Part shown: piece by piece, positions 19,174-27,904 of the stretch
Numbering within the stretch: position 1 is the first letter of the stretch
Layout: every line of letters begins with the position of its first letter
Origin: Gammaproteobacteria bacterium
Lineage (GTDB): Bacteria > Pseudomonadota > Gammaproteobacteria > Steroidobacterales > Steroidobacteraceae
Length of the DNA stretch: 52,569 nt
Direction of reading: 5' to 3'
Assembly: GCA_028871705.1 (NCBI GenBank)
Contig: JAGWMP010000003.1
Span: forward strand, 1-52,569
The notes under the pieces: model-generated
Databases searched by the model: none
The model's input: the letters and a program-made list of their open reading frames with translations, nothing else
Told to the model about the DNA's origin: nothing
Made by a program: the position numbers and the translations under genes

Positions 19174-19473
19174 ATGGCCACGAGCGCTTCGCCTGAGCCC
19201 GCGCGGCGCATCCGCGCCATCGACTTCGCGCTCGTGCTCTGGCCGTCCTTCCTCGCGGCGTGCGCGGCGAGCGTGCTGTTCTTCGCCGCGGTCGATCCGG
19301 CGATGCTGCGCGATGCCGGGCCGCATCTGTTCGCGGGCCTCGACCGCGAGGCCGGCTATGCGCTCGGATTTCTCTTCTTCTGGGGAGTCGGTGCGCTCGC
19401 GAGCACGGTGAGCATCTATCTGATCCGCACCGAGCGCGGCGGCGGACGCGCCGATCCGCCGGGGGCCGCGTGA
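19174..19473 (+). CDS. Small membrane protein of unknown function in the cco operon
   Basis: 99 residues with two hydrophobic segments (FALVLWPSFLAACAASVLFFA and AGYALGFLFFWGVGALASTVSIYLI) separated by a short loop with DPAMLRDAG. I do not recognise a family. It starts six bases after ccoP and its stop overlaps the ccoG start (GTGA), so it is translated with the oxidase genes. It may have a structural or assembly role in the cbb3 complex; that is inferred from position. Confidence 0.8.
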   Translation: MATSASPEPARRIRAIDFALVLWPSFLAACAASVLFFAAVDPAMLRDAGPHLFAGLDREAGYALGFLFFWGVGALASTVSIYLIRTERGGGRADPPGAA

Positions 19474-20873
19474 GCGTCGCGCGGCTGAAGTCCGTGCCGC
19501 CGCCGGAGGCGGGGGATGGTCCCTTCTATGTCGCCGCGGCGAAGATCTACCCGCGCGAGATCGGTGGGCGCTTCACCCGGCTGCGCCGGGCAGCCGTCGT
19601 GGTGCTGCTCGGGCTCTTCTATGGCGTCGCCTGGCTCGAGTGGGACGCTCACCAGGCGGTCCTCTTCGACCTGCCGGCACGCAAGTTCCACCTGTTCGCG
19701 CTCACCCTGTGGCCGCAGGACTTTCTGTATCTCGCACTGCTGCTCATCCTCGCCGCGCTGTCGTTGTTCTTTTTCACCGCGCTCGCCGGGAGGCTCTGGT
19801 GCGGCTACGCCTGCCCGCAGACCGTGTGGACCGAGCTCTTCGTGTGGATCGAGCAGTGGACCGAGGGCACGCGCTCGCGGCGCATGAAGCTCGACCGCGG
19901 TCCCTGGACCGCGGAGAAGGTGCTGCGCAAGAGTCTGAAGCAGGTACTCTGGGTCGCGCTCGCCGCCTGGACCGGCTTCACCTTCGTCGGTTACTTCACG
20001 CCGATCCGCAGCCTCGGGGGCGATCTCGCGCATCTCTCGCTCGGACCGTGGTCGAGCTTCTGGATCGTGCTCTACGGACTTGCGACCTACGGGAATGCCG
20101 GATTCCTGCGCGAGCAGGTCTGCAAGTACATGTGTCCCTACGCGCGCTTCCAGAGCGCCATGTTCGACAAGGACACGCTGGTGATTTCCTACGACCCCGC
20201 GCGCGGGGAGCCGCGCGGTCCGCGCCGGCGCGGCACGCCGGCCCGCGCCGCGGGTCTCGGTGACTGTATCGACTGCACGCTGTGCGTGCAGGTGTGCCCG
20301 ACCGGCATCGACATCCGTAAGGGGCTGCAGTACGAGTGCATCGCCTGCGGCGCCTGCATCGATGCCTGCGACGACGTCATGGACAAGATGGCGAGCCCCC
20401 GCGGGCTGATCCGCTATACGACCGAGCACGCCGTGCAGGGCGAGGCGACCCACCTCGTGCGGCCGCGCATGCTGGTCTATGGGGCGCTGCTCGCCGCCGG
20501 CTCGGTGGCGCTCGTCTATTCGCTCTTCACGCGGGTGCCGCTCATCCTCGATGTGATCCGCGACCGCAATTCGCTCTATCGCGAGGTGCGCGGCGACCGG
20601 ATCGAGAACGCCTACAGCCTGAAGGTCATCAACCTCGACGACCGGCCCCACAGCTACAGCCTGGTGGCGAGCGGCATGCGCGGGCTCGAGCTCGCCGCGC
20701 CGCTGGCGCCGATCACCGTGCCCGCCGGCAGCGTCAGCAACATTCCGGCGCGCCTCGACGTGGCCGCGCCGCAAGCGGGCGGCGTGCACTCCATCTCCCT
20801 CACGCTGACCGCGCTCGATGCCCCGGGCATCCGGGTGCGGGAGACCAGCCGTTTCGTAGGACCCGCACCATGA
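19470..20873 (+). CDS. ccoG: cbb3 oxidase assembly protein, polyferredoxin-type
   Basis: 467-residue CcoG/FixG family membrane protein, implicated in copper handling during cbb3 maturation. The GTG at 19470 overlaps the upstream stop. Several transmembrane helices include LWPQDFLYLALLLILAAL. The CGYACPQTVWTELFVWIEQWTEG segment is typical of FixG. Two ferredoxin-like cysteine clusters follow (CIDCTLCVQVCPTGID and CIACGACIDACDDVMDKM). The C-terminal 120 residues are the Ig-like FixG_C domain (NAYSLKVINLDDRPHSY). Its stop overlaps the next ATG. Confidence 0.95.
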   Translation: MSVARLKSVPPPEAGDGPFYVAAAKIYPREIGGRFTRLRRAAVVVLLGLFYGVAWLEWDAHQAVLFDLPARKFHLFALTLWPQDFLYLALLLILAALSLFFFTALAGRLWCGYACPQTVWTELFVWIEQWTEGTRSRRMKLDRGPWTAEKVLRKSLKQVLWVALAAWTGFTFVGYFTPIRSLGGDLAHLSLGPWSSFWIVLYGLATYGNAGFLREQVCKYMCPYARFQSAMFDKDTLVISYDPARGEPRGPRRRGTPARAAGLGDCIDCTLCVQVCPTGIDIRKGLQYECIACGACIDACDDVMDKMASPRGLIRYTTEHAVQGEATHLVRPRMLVYGALLAAGSVALVYSLFTRVPLILDVIRDRNSLYREVRGDRIENAYSLKVINLDDRPHSYSLVASGMRGLELAAPLAPITVPAGSVSNIPARLDVAAPQAGGVHSISLTLTALDAPGIRVRETSRFVGPAP

Positions 20874-21028
20874 CCACCCTCGAGGGCGCCTTGCCCTGGT
20901 ACCGGCATTTCTGGCCCTGGTTCATCATCGCCATGCTGGCGAGCGCCGTGACCGGCAGCGTCGTCAGCCTCTACTTCGCCCTGCATACGACCGACGTGGT
21001 GCTCGAGCACTCCGACGCCTCCCAATAG
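20870..21028 (+). CDS. Very short FixH/CcoH-like membrane protein
   Basis: 52 residues: a PWYRHFWPWFII stretch, one transmembrane helix (MLASAVTGSVVSLYFAL) and a short acidic tail. The start matches the membrane anchor of FixH/CcoH, which normally continues for about 100 further residues as a periplasmic domain; here a stop follows immediately. It overlaps ccoG (ATGA) and lies nine bases before ccoI, exactly where fixH belongs. It may be a natural minimal CcoH, whose essential part is the helix, or a truncation. I see no remnant of the missing domain before ccoI. Confidence 0.78.
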   Translation: MTTLEGALPWYRHFWPWFIIAMLASAVTGSVVSLYFALHTTDVVLEHSDASQ

Positions 21029-21036
21029 CCGCCGCC

Positions 21037-23448
21037 GTGGACGCCCCGACCCGCGAGACCCGCTGTTTCCACTGCGGCAGTGCGCTGCCGGCGGGCGCCG
21101 GGTTCAGCGTGCGGGTGGATGGGATTGCGCATCCGGTGTGCTGCGCCGGCTGCGCGGCGGCGGCCGACCTCATCCTGTCGCAGGGACTCGCGCGCTACTA
21201 CGAGTTCCGCGCGGAGCCGGCGCCGCGCGGGGGCGGCGCCGCGCGCGACTGGACGGCCTTCGATCGGCAGGCGGCGCTGCGGCGCTATACCCACGAGCGC
21301 GCCGACGGCGAGCGCGAGCTCAGCCTGCAGATCGAAGGACTGCACTGTGCGGCCTGCGCGTGGCTCATCGAGAACAGCCTCTCCCGCGCCGCGGGCGTCA
21401 GGCAGGTGAGCGTGAACCCGGCGAGCGCGCGCGCCGAGCTGCGCTACGACCCGGGCCGCACCACGCTGAGTCAGGTGCTCGGCGCTATCCACGTGCTCGG
21501 ATTCGTGCCGCTGCCGCTGTCCTTCACGGGCGGGATGGCCGCGGAAACCGCCGAGCGGCGCGCTGCCCTCACCCGGCTCGGGGTGGCGGGACTTGGCATG
21601 ATGCAGGTCACGACCTACACGGTCTCGCTCTACGCGGGGCTGATGCAGGGCATCGCCCCGCAGATCGAGCAGTTCCTGCGCTTCGTGAGTCTGCTGGTCG
21701 CGACCCCGGTCGTGCTCTATGCCGCGCAGCCGTTCTTCCGCTCCGCGTGGCGCAGCCTGCGCGCCGGCCGCCCCGGCATGGACGTGCCGGTGGCGCTCTC
21801 GATCGGCGCCGCGTATGCGTGGAGCGTCGCCGCGACGCTGCGCGGGCGCGGAGCCGTCTATTTCGACTCGGTGGTGATGTTCACGTTCTTCCTGCTGCTC
21901 GGACGCTACGTGGAGATGGCGCTGCGCCATCGGGCGGGACTCAAGCACGATGCGCTCGCGCGGCTGTTGCCGGTGAGCGTGCTGCGGGTGAGCGGTGCGC
22001 ACGCCGAACGGGTGACCCCCGATGAGCTGGCCGCGGGCGATCGGCTGCGCGTGCTGCCGGGCGAGCGGGTCGCCGCCGATGGCCGCATCGCCGGCGGCCG
22101 CACCGAGGTCGACGAGTCGCTGCTGACGGGAGAGTCGGCGGCGCAACCGCGTGGAGCGGGGGACCTCCTGGTCGCGGGCACGCTGAACCTCACCGGGACG
22201 GTCGAGATGACGGTGACGCGCGTCGGCCAGGATTCGAGCCTCGCGGCCGTCTCGCGGCTCCTCGAGCGCGCGCAGAGCTCGCGGCCGCGGGCGGCGGATC
22301 TCGCCGACCGGGTGGCGGCGTGGTTCGTGACGGGCGTGCTGCTGCTCGCGGTGGCGGTGGCGCTCTACTGGCTGCATGCCGATCCGAGCCGGGCCTTCCC
22401 CACGGTGCTCGCCGTGCTGGTGGTGACCTGTCCCTGTGCGCTCTCGCTCGCGACGCCGGCGGCGCTCGCGGCCGGTACCGCGCGCCTTGCGCGCGCCGGG
22501 GTGCTCGTGACCCGTGGGCGCGCGCTCGAGCGCCTCGCCGGGGCCGATTGCATCGTGCTCGACAAGACCGGCACGCTGACACGCGGCGAGCCGCGCATCG
22601 AATCGGTTACCGTGGTCGGTGAGCGGCTCGCCGCGGACCGCTGCCTGGCGCTGGCCGCCGCGCTCGAGTCGCACTCCTCCCATCCGTTGGCGCGGGCCTT
22701 CGTGCAGCTGCCGCCGGGCCCGGAGGTGAGCGCGGTATCCACCGTGGCCGGGAGCGGCGTCGAGGGGACAATCGAGGGGGTGCGCTACCGGATCGGACGG
22801 CTCGGGTACGTGCGCGAGCTGTGCACGGGCATGGCCGCACCGGCCGACGACGACGGCGCCACCAGCGTGGTGCTCGGCGACAGCGCAGGGCTGCTCGCCA
22901 CGTTCCGCCTTGCCGACACCCTGCGTGCCGATGCGCGCGCGACGCTGGCGCGGCTCGGCGAGCTCGGCCTCGGGGCGGAGATCGCCAGCGGCGACCGCCC
23001 CGGGCCGGTACAGACGGCGGCGCAGGCGCTCGGCGGCATCGCCGCGCACTCAGGTCTCACCGCGGAGGATAAGCTCGCCCACGTGCGGGCACTGCACGCG
23101 GCCGGTCACCGCATCGTCATGGTGGGCGACGGCGTCAACGACGCGCCGGTGCTGGCCGCGGCGGACGTCTCGGCCGCGATCGGCGCCGGTACCGATCTCG
23201 CGCGCGTGAATGCGGACCTGGTGCTGCTTGGGGAGGGGCTGGGGGGTCTGGTCGAGGCGGTCGAGACCTCGCGCCGGCTGCTCTCGGTCATCCGGCAGAA
23301 TCTCGGCTGGGCGGTCCTCTACAACCTCACCGCGGTGCCGCTTGCCGCCTGCGGCTGGATCGAGCCGTGGATGGCGGTGATCGGCATGTCGGCGAGCTCG
23401 CTCCTCGTGGTGCTGAACGCCATGCGCTTGCTCGGAGGGCGGCCGTGA
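21037..23448 (+). CDS. ccoI: Copper-exporting P1B-type ATPase for cbb3 assembly
   Basis: 803-residue P-type ATPase of the CcoI/FixI group. A Cys-rich N terminus (CFHCGSA, CCAGCAAA) precedes a heavy-metal-associated domain with CAAC at 104-107. The transmembrane metal site CPC is at 465-467. The phosphorylation motif DKTGTLT starts at Asp509. Further motifs are SSHPLARAF (HP) and VGDGVNDAPVL. It would supply copper to the periplasm for CuB insertion in CcoN. GTG start; the stop overlaps ccoS (GTGA). Confidence 0.94.
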   Translation: MDAPTRETRCFHCGSALPAGAGFSVRVDGIAHPVCCAGCAAAADLILSQGLARYYEFRAEPAPRGGGAARDWTAFDRQAALRRYTHERADGERELSLQIEGLHCAACAWLIENSLSRAAGVRQVSVNPASARAELRYDPGRTTLSQVLGAIHVLGFVPLPLSFTGGMAAETAERRAALTRLGVAGLGMMQVTTYTVSLYAGLMQGIAPQIEQFLRFVSLLVATPVVLYAAQPFFRSAWRSLRAGRPGMDVPVALSIGAAYAWSVAATLRGRGAVYFDSVVMFTFFLLLGRYVEMALRHRAGLKHDALARLLPVSVLRVSGAHAERVTPDELAAGDRLRVLPGERVAADGRIAGGRTEVDESLLTGESAAQPRGAGDLLVAGTLNLTGTVEMTVTRVGQDSSLAAVSRLLERAQSSRPRAADLADRVAAWFVTGVLLLAVAVALYWLHADPSRAFPTVLAVLVVTCPCALSLATPAALAAGTARLARAGVLVTRGRALERLAGADCIVLDKTGTLTRGEPRIESVTVVGERLAADRCLALAAALESHSSHPLARAFVQLPPGPEVSAVSTVAGSGVEGTIEGVRYRIGRLGYVRELCTGMAAPADDDGATSVVLGDSAGLLATFRLADTLRADARATLARLGELGLGAEIASGDRPGPVQTAAQALGGIAAHSGLTAEDKLAHVRALHAAGHRIVMVGDGVNDAPVLAAADVSAAIGAGTDLARVNADLVLLGEGLGGLVEAVETSRRLLSVIRQNLGWAVLYNLTAVPLAACGWIEPWMAVIGMSASSLLVVLNAMRLLGGRP

Positions 23449-23624
23449 ACGTGATCTATCTCCTCATCCCGCTCGGCATCGCGCTGCTCGTGCTGTCGGT
23501 GCTTGGATTCTTCTGGGCCGTACGCTCCGGACAGTTCGACGATCTCGACTCCCCCGGGGTGCAGATTCTGCTCGACGACGACCGCGCGCCGCCTCCGGCG
23601 CCGCCGGATGCGCACGATGCATGA
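23445..23624 (+). CDS. ccoS: cbb3 oxidase maturation protein
   Basis: 59-residue protein with a single N-terminal transmembrane helix (IYLLIPLGIALLVLSVLGFFWAV) followed directly by RSGQFDDLDSPGVQIL, the conserved CcoS motif (SGQFDDLD). The C-terminal tail is Pro/Asp-rich. The GTG start overlaps the ccoI stop. CcoS is needed for cofactor insertion into the oxidase in other bacteria. Confidence 0.95.
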   Translation: MNVIYLLIPLGIALLVLSVLGFFWAVRSGQFDDLDSPGVQILLDDDRAPPPAPPDAHDA

Positions 23625-24330
23625 GCTCACCTGGGCGACCGCCTTCCTCGCGGGCCTGCTCGGCAGCTCGCACTGCGCCGCCATGTGCGGCGGCATCGCG
23701 ACCGCGCTCGGCGCCTCGCCCGGCGGGCGCGGCCGGGTCTTCCTGTATCAGATCGGGCGCATCGCGAGCTACGCCATCGCCGGCGCCTGCGTGGGGGCCC
23801 TCGGGGCGGCCGCGGGCTTTGCCTTCGCGATCTCGCGCTGGAGCGAGGTGCTGCGGCTAGCGACGGCCGTCATGGTGATCGTGATCGGTCTCGATATCGC
23901 CCTGAGCGGCGGCGGACGGGCGCGCTGGCTGCGCGCGCCGGAGCGTCTGGGCGCGCACCTGTGGCGGCACATGGCCCCGCTCGCGCGCGGCACGCGCCAC
24001 GCGCCGCCGGCGCTGCGCGCGCTCGGGGTGGGCTTCCTATGGGGGTGGCTGCCCTGCGGGCTGGTTTATTCGGTGTTGCTCGCGGCGGCGGTCTCGGGCG
24101 GGGCACTGAGCGGCACCGCCACCATGGCCGCGTTCGGTCTTGGCACCGTGCCGGCGATGGCGGGATTCGGCTTGCTCGGAACGCGCCTGCCGCGCCCCGA
24201 GGGCGCACTTGCCCGCGTGCTGGGCGCCGTGCTGGTGGCTTGCGGGCTGTGGACGGCGGCCGTACCGGTCGCCTCGCTCACCGGGTCGGCGCCTCACCAC
24301 CATCACGGGTCGGCCGCGAACCTCGAGTGA
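23617..24330 (+). CDS. DsbD_2/SafE-type membrane protein of the cco cluster
   Basis: 237-residue integral membrane protein with about six helices. The first carries GLLGSSHCAAMCGGI and a later one GFLWGWLPCGLVYSVLL, the conserved Cys/His positions of the PF13386 (UreH/DsbD_2-like, sometimes 'sulfite exporter TauE/SafE') family. Members next to ccoS are thought to handle copper during oxidase biogenesis. The C terminus has a His run (APHHHHGS) that could bind metal. The start is ATG 23617 or 23608; neither has a clear ribosome site and both overlap ccoS. It is the last gene of the cluster. Confidence 0.85.
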   Translation: MHELTWATAFLAGLLGSSHCAAMCGGIATALGASPGGRGRVFLYQIGRIASYAIAGACVGALGAAAGFAFAISRWSEVLRLATAVMVIVIGLDIALSGGGRARWLRAPERLGAHLWRHMAPLARGTRHAPPALRALGVGFLWGWLPCGLVYSVLLAAAVSGGALSGTATMAAFGLGTVPAMAGFGLLGTRLPRPEGALARVLGAVLVACGLWTAAVPVASLTGSAPHHHHGSAANLE

Positions 24331-24339
24331 GACGCGCGG

Positions 24340-25461
24340 TCAGCCCGCGGCGCTGCCTTTGAGGTCGAACAGCGCGCGGTACTGCCGCGGCTGGGAGCGC
24401 AGGTATTGCTCGGGTGCGCGCACGTGCGCGCCGAGATGCGCCGCCGCATGCCAGGGCCAGCGCGGGTCATAGAGCATGGCGCGCGCGAGCGCGACGAAGT
24501 CGGCGTCCCCCGTGCTCACGATCGCCTCCGCCTGCTCGTAGTCGGTGATGAGTCCGACGGCGACCACCGGCATCCGGGTCGCCTGCCGGACGGCGCGGGC
24601 GAGGGGGACTTGATAGCTCGGCCCGAGAGGAATGCTCTGGCGCGGATCGAGTCCGCCGCTCGAGACGTGGATGACTGCGCAGCCCCGCGCCTCGAGCGCC
24701 CGCGCATAAGCGATCGTCTGTCCGATATCCCACCCGCCCTCCACCCAGTCGGTGCCGGAGACGCGGACCGCGACGGGCTTCTCCGCCGGGAGGGCGTGGC
24801 GCACGGCCTCGAAGACCTCGAGCGGGAAGCGCATGCGGTTCTCGAGGCTCCCGCCGTACTCGTCCTCGCGGCGATTGGAGAGCGGCGAAAGAAACTGGTG
24901 CAGCAGGTAGCCGTGGGCGCTGTGCAGCTGCACGGCGTCGATCCCGAGACGAGCGGCCCGCAGGGCGGCCGCGGCGAATGCATCGCGGATGCGCTCGAGA
25001 TCGGCGCGCTCGAGCGCATGGGGTGTGCTTTGGCCGGCGGCGAAGGGCAGCGCCGAGGGCGCGAGCGTCTGCCAGCCGTTCGTCGCCGAGGGCGCGATCT
25101 GCGCGCCGCCCTTCCAGGGGACTTCGGTCGAGGCCTTGCGGCCGGCGTGCGCCAGCTGGATCGCGACCGGCATGTCCGAATGCCTGCGCACGCTCTCGAG
25201 GACCCGTCCCATGGCGCTCTCGGTCGCCGTGTCGTAGAGACCGACGTCGGCATAGGTGATTCGGCCCGCCGGCTCGACCGCCGTGGCCTCGATCGTGAGG
25301 AGCGCAGCGCCCGAGAGGGCCAGATGCCCGAGGTGGATCACGTGCCAGTCCGTCATGCAGCCATCGACTGCCGAGTACTGGCACATCGGCGCGATGACGA
25401 TGCGGTTGGCGAGTGTCAGCGTTCCGATCCGAAAGGGCTCGAAGAGCTTAGGGGTGGTCAT
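24340..25461 (-). CDS. Old yellow enzyme-type NADH:flavin oxidoreductase (YqjM class)
   Basis: 373-residue FMN-dependent ene-reductase. The YqjM-type segment IAPMCQYSA has the flavin-tuning Cys27. Other OYE features are QLAHAGRKAS, AVQLHSAHGYLLHQFLSPLSNRREDEYGGSLENRMRF and the FMN-phosphate segment VAVGLI to ADFVALARAMLYDP. It would reduce activated C=C bonds with NAD(P)H in the cytoplasm. It converges on the cco cluster with a nine-base gap and is preceded by the DUF1614 gene. The physiological substrate is unknown. Confidence 0.93.
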   Translation of the reverse strand: MTTPKLFEPFRIGTLTLANRIVIAPMCQYSAVDGCMTDWHVIHLGHLALSGAALLTIEATAVEPAGRITYADVGLYDTATESAMGRVLESVRRHSDMPVAIQLAHAGRKASTEVPWKGGAQIAPSATNGWQTLAPSALPFAAGQSTPHALERADLERIRDAFAAAALRAARLGIDAVQLHSAHGYLLHQFLSPLSNRREDEYGGSLENRMRFPLEVFEAVRHALPAEKPVAVRVSGTDWVEGGWDIGQTIAYARALEARGCAVIHVSSGGLDPRQSIPLGPSYQVPLARAVRQATRMPVVAVGLITDYEQAEAIVSTGDADFVALARAMLYDPRWPWHAAAHLGAHVRAPEQYLRSQPRQYRALFDLKGSAAG

Positions 25462-25468
25462 GGGGGTC

Positions 25469-26194
25469 TCACGCAGGGCGGTTTGAGCGGCGGCTGGCTC
25501 TGCCCGCGAACCAGCCGGCGTAGACCACCGACAAGAGTCCGATCACGAATATGCCGTCGAAGGTCCCCGCGCCCCCGATCGAGGCGACCGGCGCACCGAG
25601 ACCGCGGATACGGCCGAGGTTCATGAGATCGGCGCCGATCAGGACGCCGAGGCTGCCACAGATGTAGGCGAGCGCGCCGGCGTGGCGCCGCGAGAGCAGG
25701 AGCGCGATGATCGCGGTCACCACGGTCGGCACGAAGATCGGCTCGGCGATGCCGATACCGGGCTCGGGCCGGGCGAGCAGATGACAAGCGAGGGCGACGA
25801 CCGCCGTGCCGATCGCGGCGAGTCCGAGGAGCCGGTTGCGTACCATCAGGTAGAGCGACAGCACGGTCGGGATGATCGCGCCGCCGACGTTCACCGCCAG
25901 GATCGTGGTGGGCGCGGCGCGCATCACCGGGACCACGTAGGGCATGCCGAAGTAGGTCACGACGGCCGCGCCCATCACGTGCCGCTCGGGCAGATAGGCG
26001 ATCGGAATGTTGATGTAGCTGCCGAGGAGCGACAGCAGCAGCACGCCCATCATGGCGTGGGGCGCGAGCCCCATGCTGGCGGAGGCGAAGGTGAGCAGCC
26101 GTGCGGCGACAAACCCGGCGAGCAGCATGAAGAGGATCGCGAGCCCGAGGAGCGCGGGCGCGGCGAGCGGAAAGTAGTGCATGCCGGCGGGCAT
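25469..26194 (-). CDS. DUF1614-family membrane protein
   Basis: 241-residue polytopic membrane protein with about seven hydrophobic segments. The YFPLAAPALLGLAILFMLLAGF start, SYINIPIAYLP, VNVGGAIIPTVLSLYL and LIGADLMNLGRIRGLG with GGAGTFDGIFVIGLLSVVYAG match DUF1614. Function is unknown. It ends seven bases before the OYE gene start and is probably co-transcribed with it. The start could be Met1 (26194) or Met5 (26182); no strong ribosome site distinguishes them. Confidence 0.85.
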   Translation of the reverse strand: MPAGMHYFPLAAPALLGLAILFMLLAGFVAARLLTFASASMGLAPHAMMGVLLLSLLGSYINIPIAYLPERHVMGAAVVTYFGMPYVVPVMRAAPTTILAVNVGGAIIPTVLSLYLMVRNRLLGLAAIGTAVVALACHLLARPEPGIGIAEPIFVPTVVTAIIALLLSRRHAGALAYICGSLGVLIGADLMNLGRIRGLGAPVASIGGAGTFDGIFVIGLLSVVYAGWFAGRASRRSNRPA

Positions 26195-26402
26195 GCCGGG
26201 ATTCTACAGGCAGCGGCGCCTCGGACCGGGAGAGGTGCGGCGGGGGCGGGTGTCAGTATGCGGTCCGTCAGCAAACAACCGCCGGGGGCGTTTCCCTTAA
26301 TGACGCCCGCCGCATGTGGTATCTGTCGCGAGCCGCCCGGCGATCTCACCCCCGGGCCGGGAGATGAGACTGCCCGGCCGTCACGGACAGGTAACCAATG
26401 AG

Positions 26403-27602
26403 ATGACCGTGAGCTCCAGGAGATCGGTTCCCCGGCCGCCGCCAGGCGGCTTGCTGGTGCTGTTTCCGGCCGGCGGCGGGGACGGCCTGGCCCGGCGCCT
26501 GCGCCACGCCACGGGGGTCCGCCTCAGCCGGTCGGAGCACGGCGGGGCGGGCGAGAAGCACGGCGCCATCGGACAGGGGGTCTTCTTCGGCCGTCTCGAC
26601 GCCGCGCTCGTCTATGCAGATGCCGACCAGCGGCGTGCGCTCGGCCGATTTGCCGGGGCGAACGGCCTTCTGATCGAGCGCGAGCGCCACCTGCGCCCAG
26701 CCGTCATCCGCGACGCGTTCCATGCGAGCCTGCGCCTCCCGCTGCGCGACACGCGCTCGGGCACCTGGGGATTGCGGGCGAGCGGCGTCCTCGATTCCTC
26801 CTACAGCGGCCGCGGAGTCCGTCTCGCGATCCTCGATACCGGGCTCGACCTCGAGCACCCGGATTTCTCGCACCGCGCGGTGCGCTCGCGCTCGTTCGTG
26901 ACGGGGCTGCCGGTGCACGACCGCAACGGTCATGGCACCTGCTGCGCCGGCATCGCGGTGGGACCCGCGCGTCCCCGGCGCGCTGCACGCTACGGCGTCG
27001 CTCCCGAGGCCGAGCTCTACGTCGCCAAGGTTCTCGACGACGATGCCAACGGGACTGACGGCAACGTGCTCGCGGGCATCGATTGGGCCGTGCGCAAAGG
27101 CTGCGCGGTGATCTCCATCTCGCTCGGTACTCCGGCGGGCGAGGGCGGCGGCTACTCGCGGGTCTTCGAGCGCATCGCCGCGCGGGCGCTGGCGGCGGGA
27201 AGTCTGCTGGTCGCGCCCGCCGGCAACGCCAGCCAGCGGCCCGACAGCATCGCCCCGGTCGATCACCCGGCGAACTGCCCGTCGGTGCTCGGCGTCGGCG
27301 CGCTGAATCAGAGTCTCGCGCTTGCCTCGTTCTCGAATGGCGGACCTGATCCGCGCGCCGGCGGCATGGACCTGGCAGCTGCGGGCACCGCGGTCCTGTC
27401 GGCGGCGCCGCGGCCCACGCTCTACCAGGTCGCGAGCGGCACCAGCATCGCGGCGCCTTTGGTCGCTGGCGTCGCGGCGCTCATCGCCGAGGCGAGCCCG
27501 GGCGCCCGTGGCGCGACGCTGCGGGCGCTGCTCCTGAAAAACGCCCGTCCGTTGCCGGCGCGGGCGCGCAGCGCGCGCGTGCGGATGGTGTGCGCGCCAT
27601 GA
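26403..27602 (+). CDS. S8 subtilisin-like serine protease without a signal peptide
   Basis: 399-residue subtilase with a complete triad: Asp145 in AILDTGLDLEHPDF, His177 in NGHGTCCAGI and Ser348 in SGTSIAAPLVAG. The oxyanion Asn lies in APAGNAS. The first 130 residues (GGLLVLFPAGGGDGLARRLR onward) look like a compact propeptide-type alpha/beta module, and no export signal is seen from any of the possible starts (26316, 26364, 26403). Cytoplasmic action, or export by another route, is therefore likely. Its stop overlaps the next ATG (ATGA), coupling it to a small propeptide-like protein. It points toward the sigma/anti-sigma pair, so a role in processing a regulator is possible. Confidence 0.85.
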   Translation: MTVSSRRSVPRPPPGGLLVLFPAGGGDGLARRLRHATGVRLSRSEHGGAGEKHGAIGQGVFFGRLDAALVYADADQRRALGRFAGANGLLIERERHLRPAVIRDAFHASLRLPLRDTRSGTWGLRASGVLDSSYSGRGVRLAILDTGLDLEHPDFSHRAVRSRSFVTGLPVHDRNGHGTCCAGIAVGPARPRRAARYGVAPEAELYVAKVLDDDANGTDGNVLAGIDWAVRKGCAVISISLGTPAGEGGGYSRVFERIAARALAAGSLLVAPAGNASQRPDSIAPVDHPANCPSVLGVGALNQSLALASFSNGGPDPRAGGMDLAAAGTAVLSAAPRPTLYQVASGTSIAAPLVAGVAALIAEASPGARGATLRALLLKNARPLPARARSARVRMVCAP

Positions 27603-27904
27603 GTGGCTACGAGCACGAGCGGGTCAACGTGGCGGTCGCGGTGTCCGACGACTCACGCGACAGCCTGCGGGAGGTCGCCGCGGCCTGCCGGGCGCTCGGC
27701 TTCGAGCAGACCTCCACGTTGAGCGATATCGGCGTATTGACCGGCTCGGCGCACGTCGCCGCGTTGCCGGTACTGCGCGAAGTCCCGGGCGTGATGGCCG
27801 TCGAGGTGGAACGGCCCTTCCGGATCCAGGCGTGGCGCGGCGCCGCCGCGCGCTCCGCGCAGGTTACTGGTGTGGCCCCGAGGCTGCGGCGGGCATCAGC
27901 GTGA
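27599..27904 (+). CDS. Stand-alone subtilase propeptide/I9-inhibitor-like protein
   Basis: 101-residue protein translationally coupled to the subtilase. The pattern of strands and helices (VNVAVAVSDDSRDSLREVAAACRALGF, then VLTGSAHVAALPVLREVPGVMAVEVERPF) fits the beta-alpha-beta-beta-alpha-beta fold of subtilisin propeptides (inhibitor I9), with VPGVMAVEVER resembling the usual end of that domain. No signal peptide. It could act in trans as folding chaperone or inhibitor of the neighbouring protease. The assignment is by pattern and is tentative. Its 3' end overlaps that of the convergent anti-sigma gene by 41 bases. Confidence 0.72.
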   Translation: MSGYEHERVNVAVAVSDDSRDSLREVAAACRALGFEQTSTLSDIGVLTGSAHVAALPVLREVPGVMAVEVERPFRIQAWRGAAARSAQVTGVAPRLRRASA

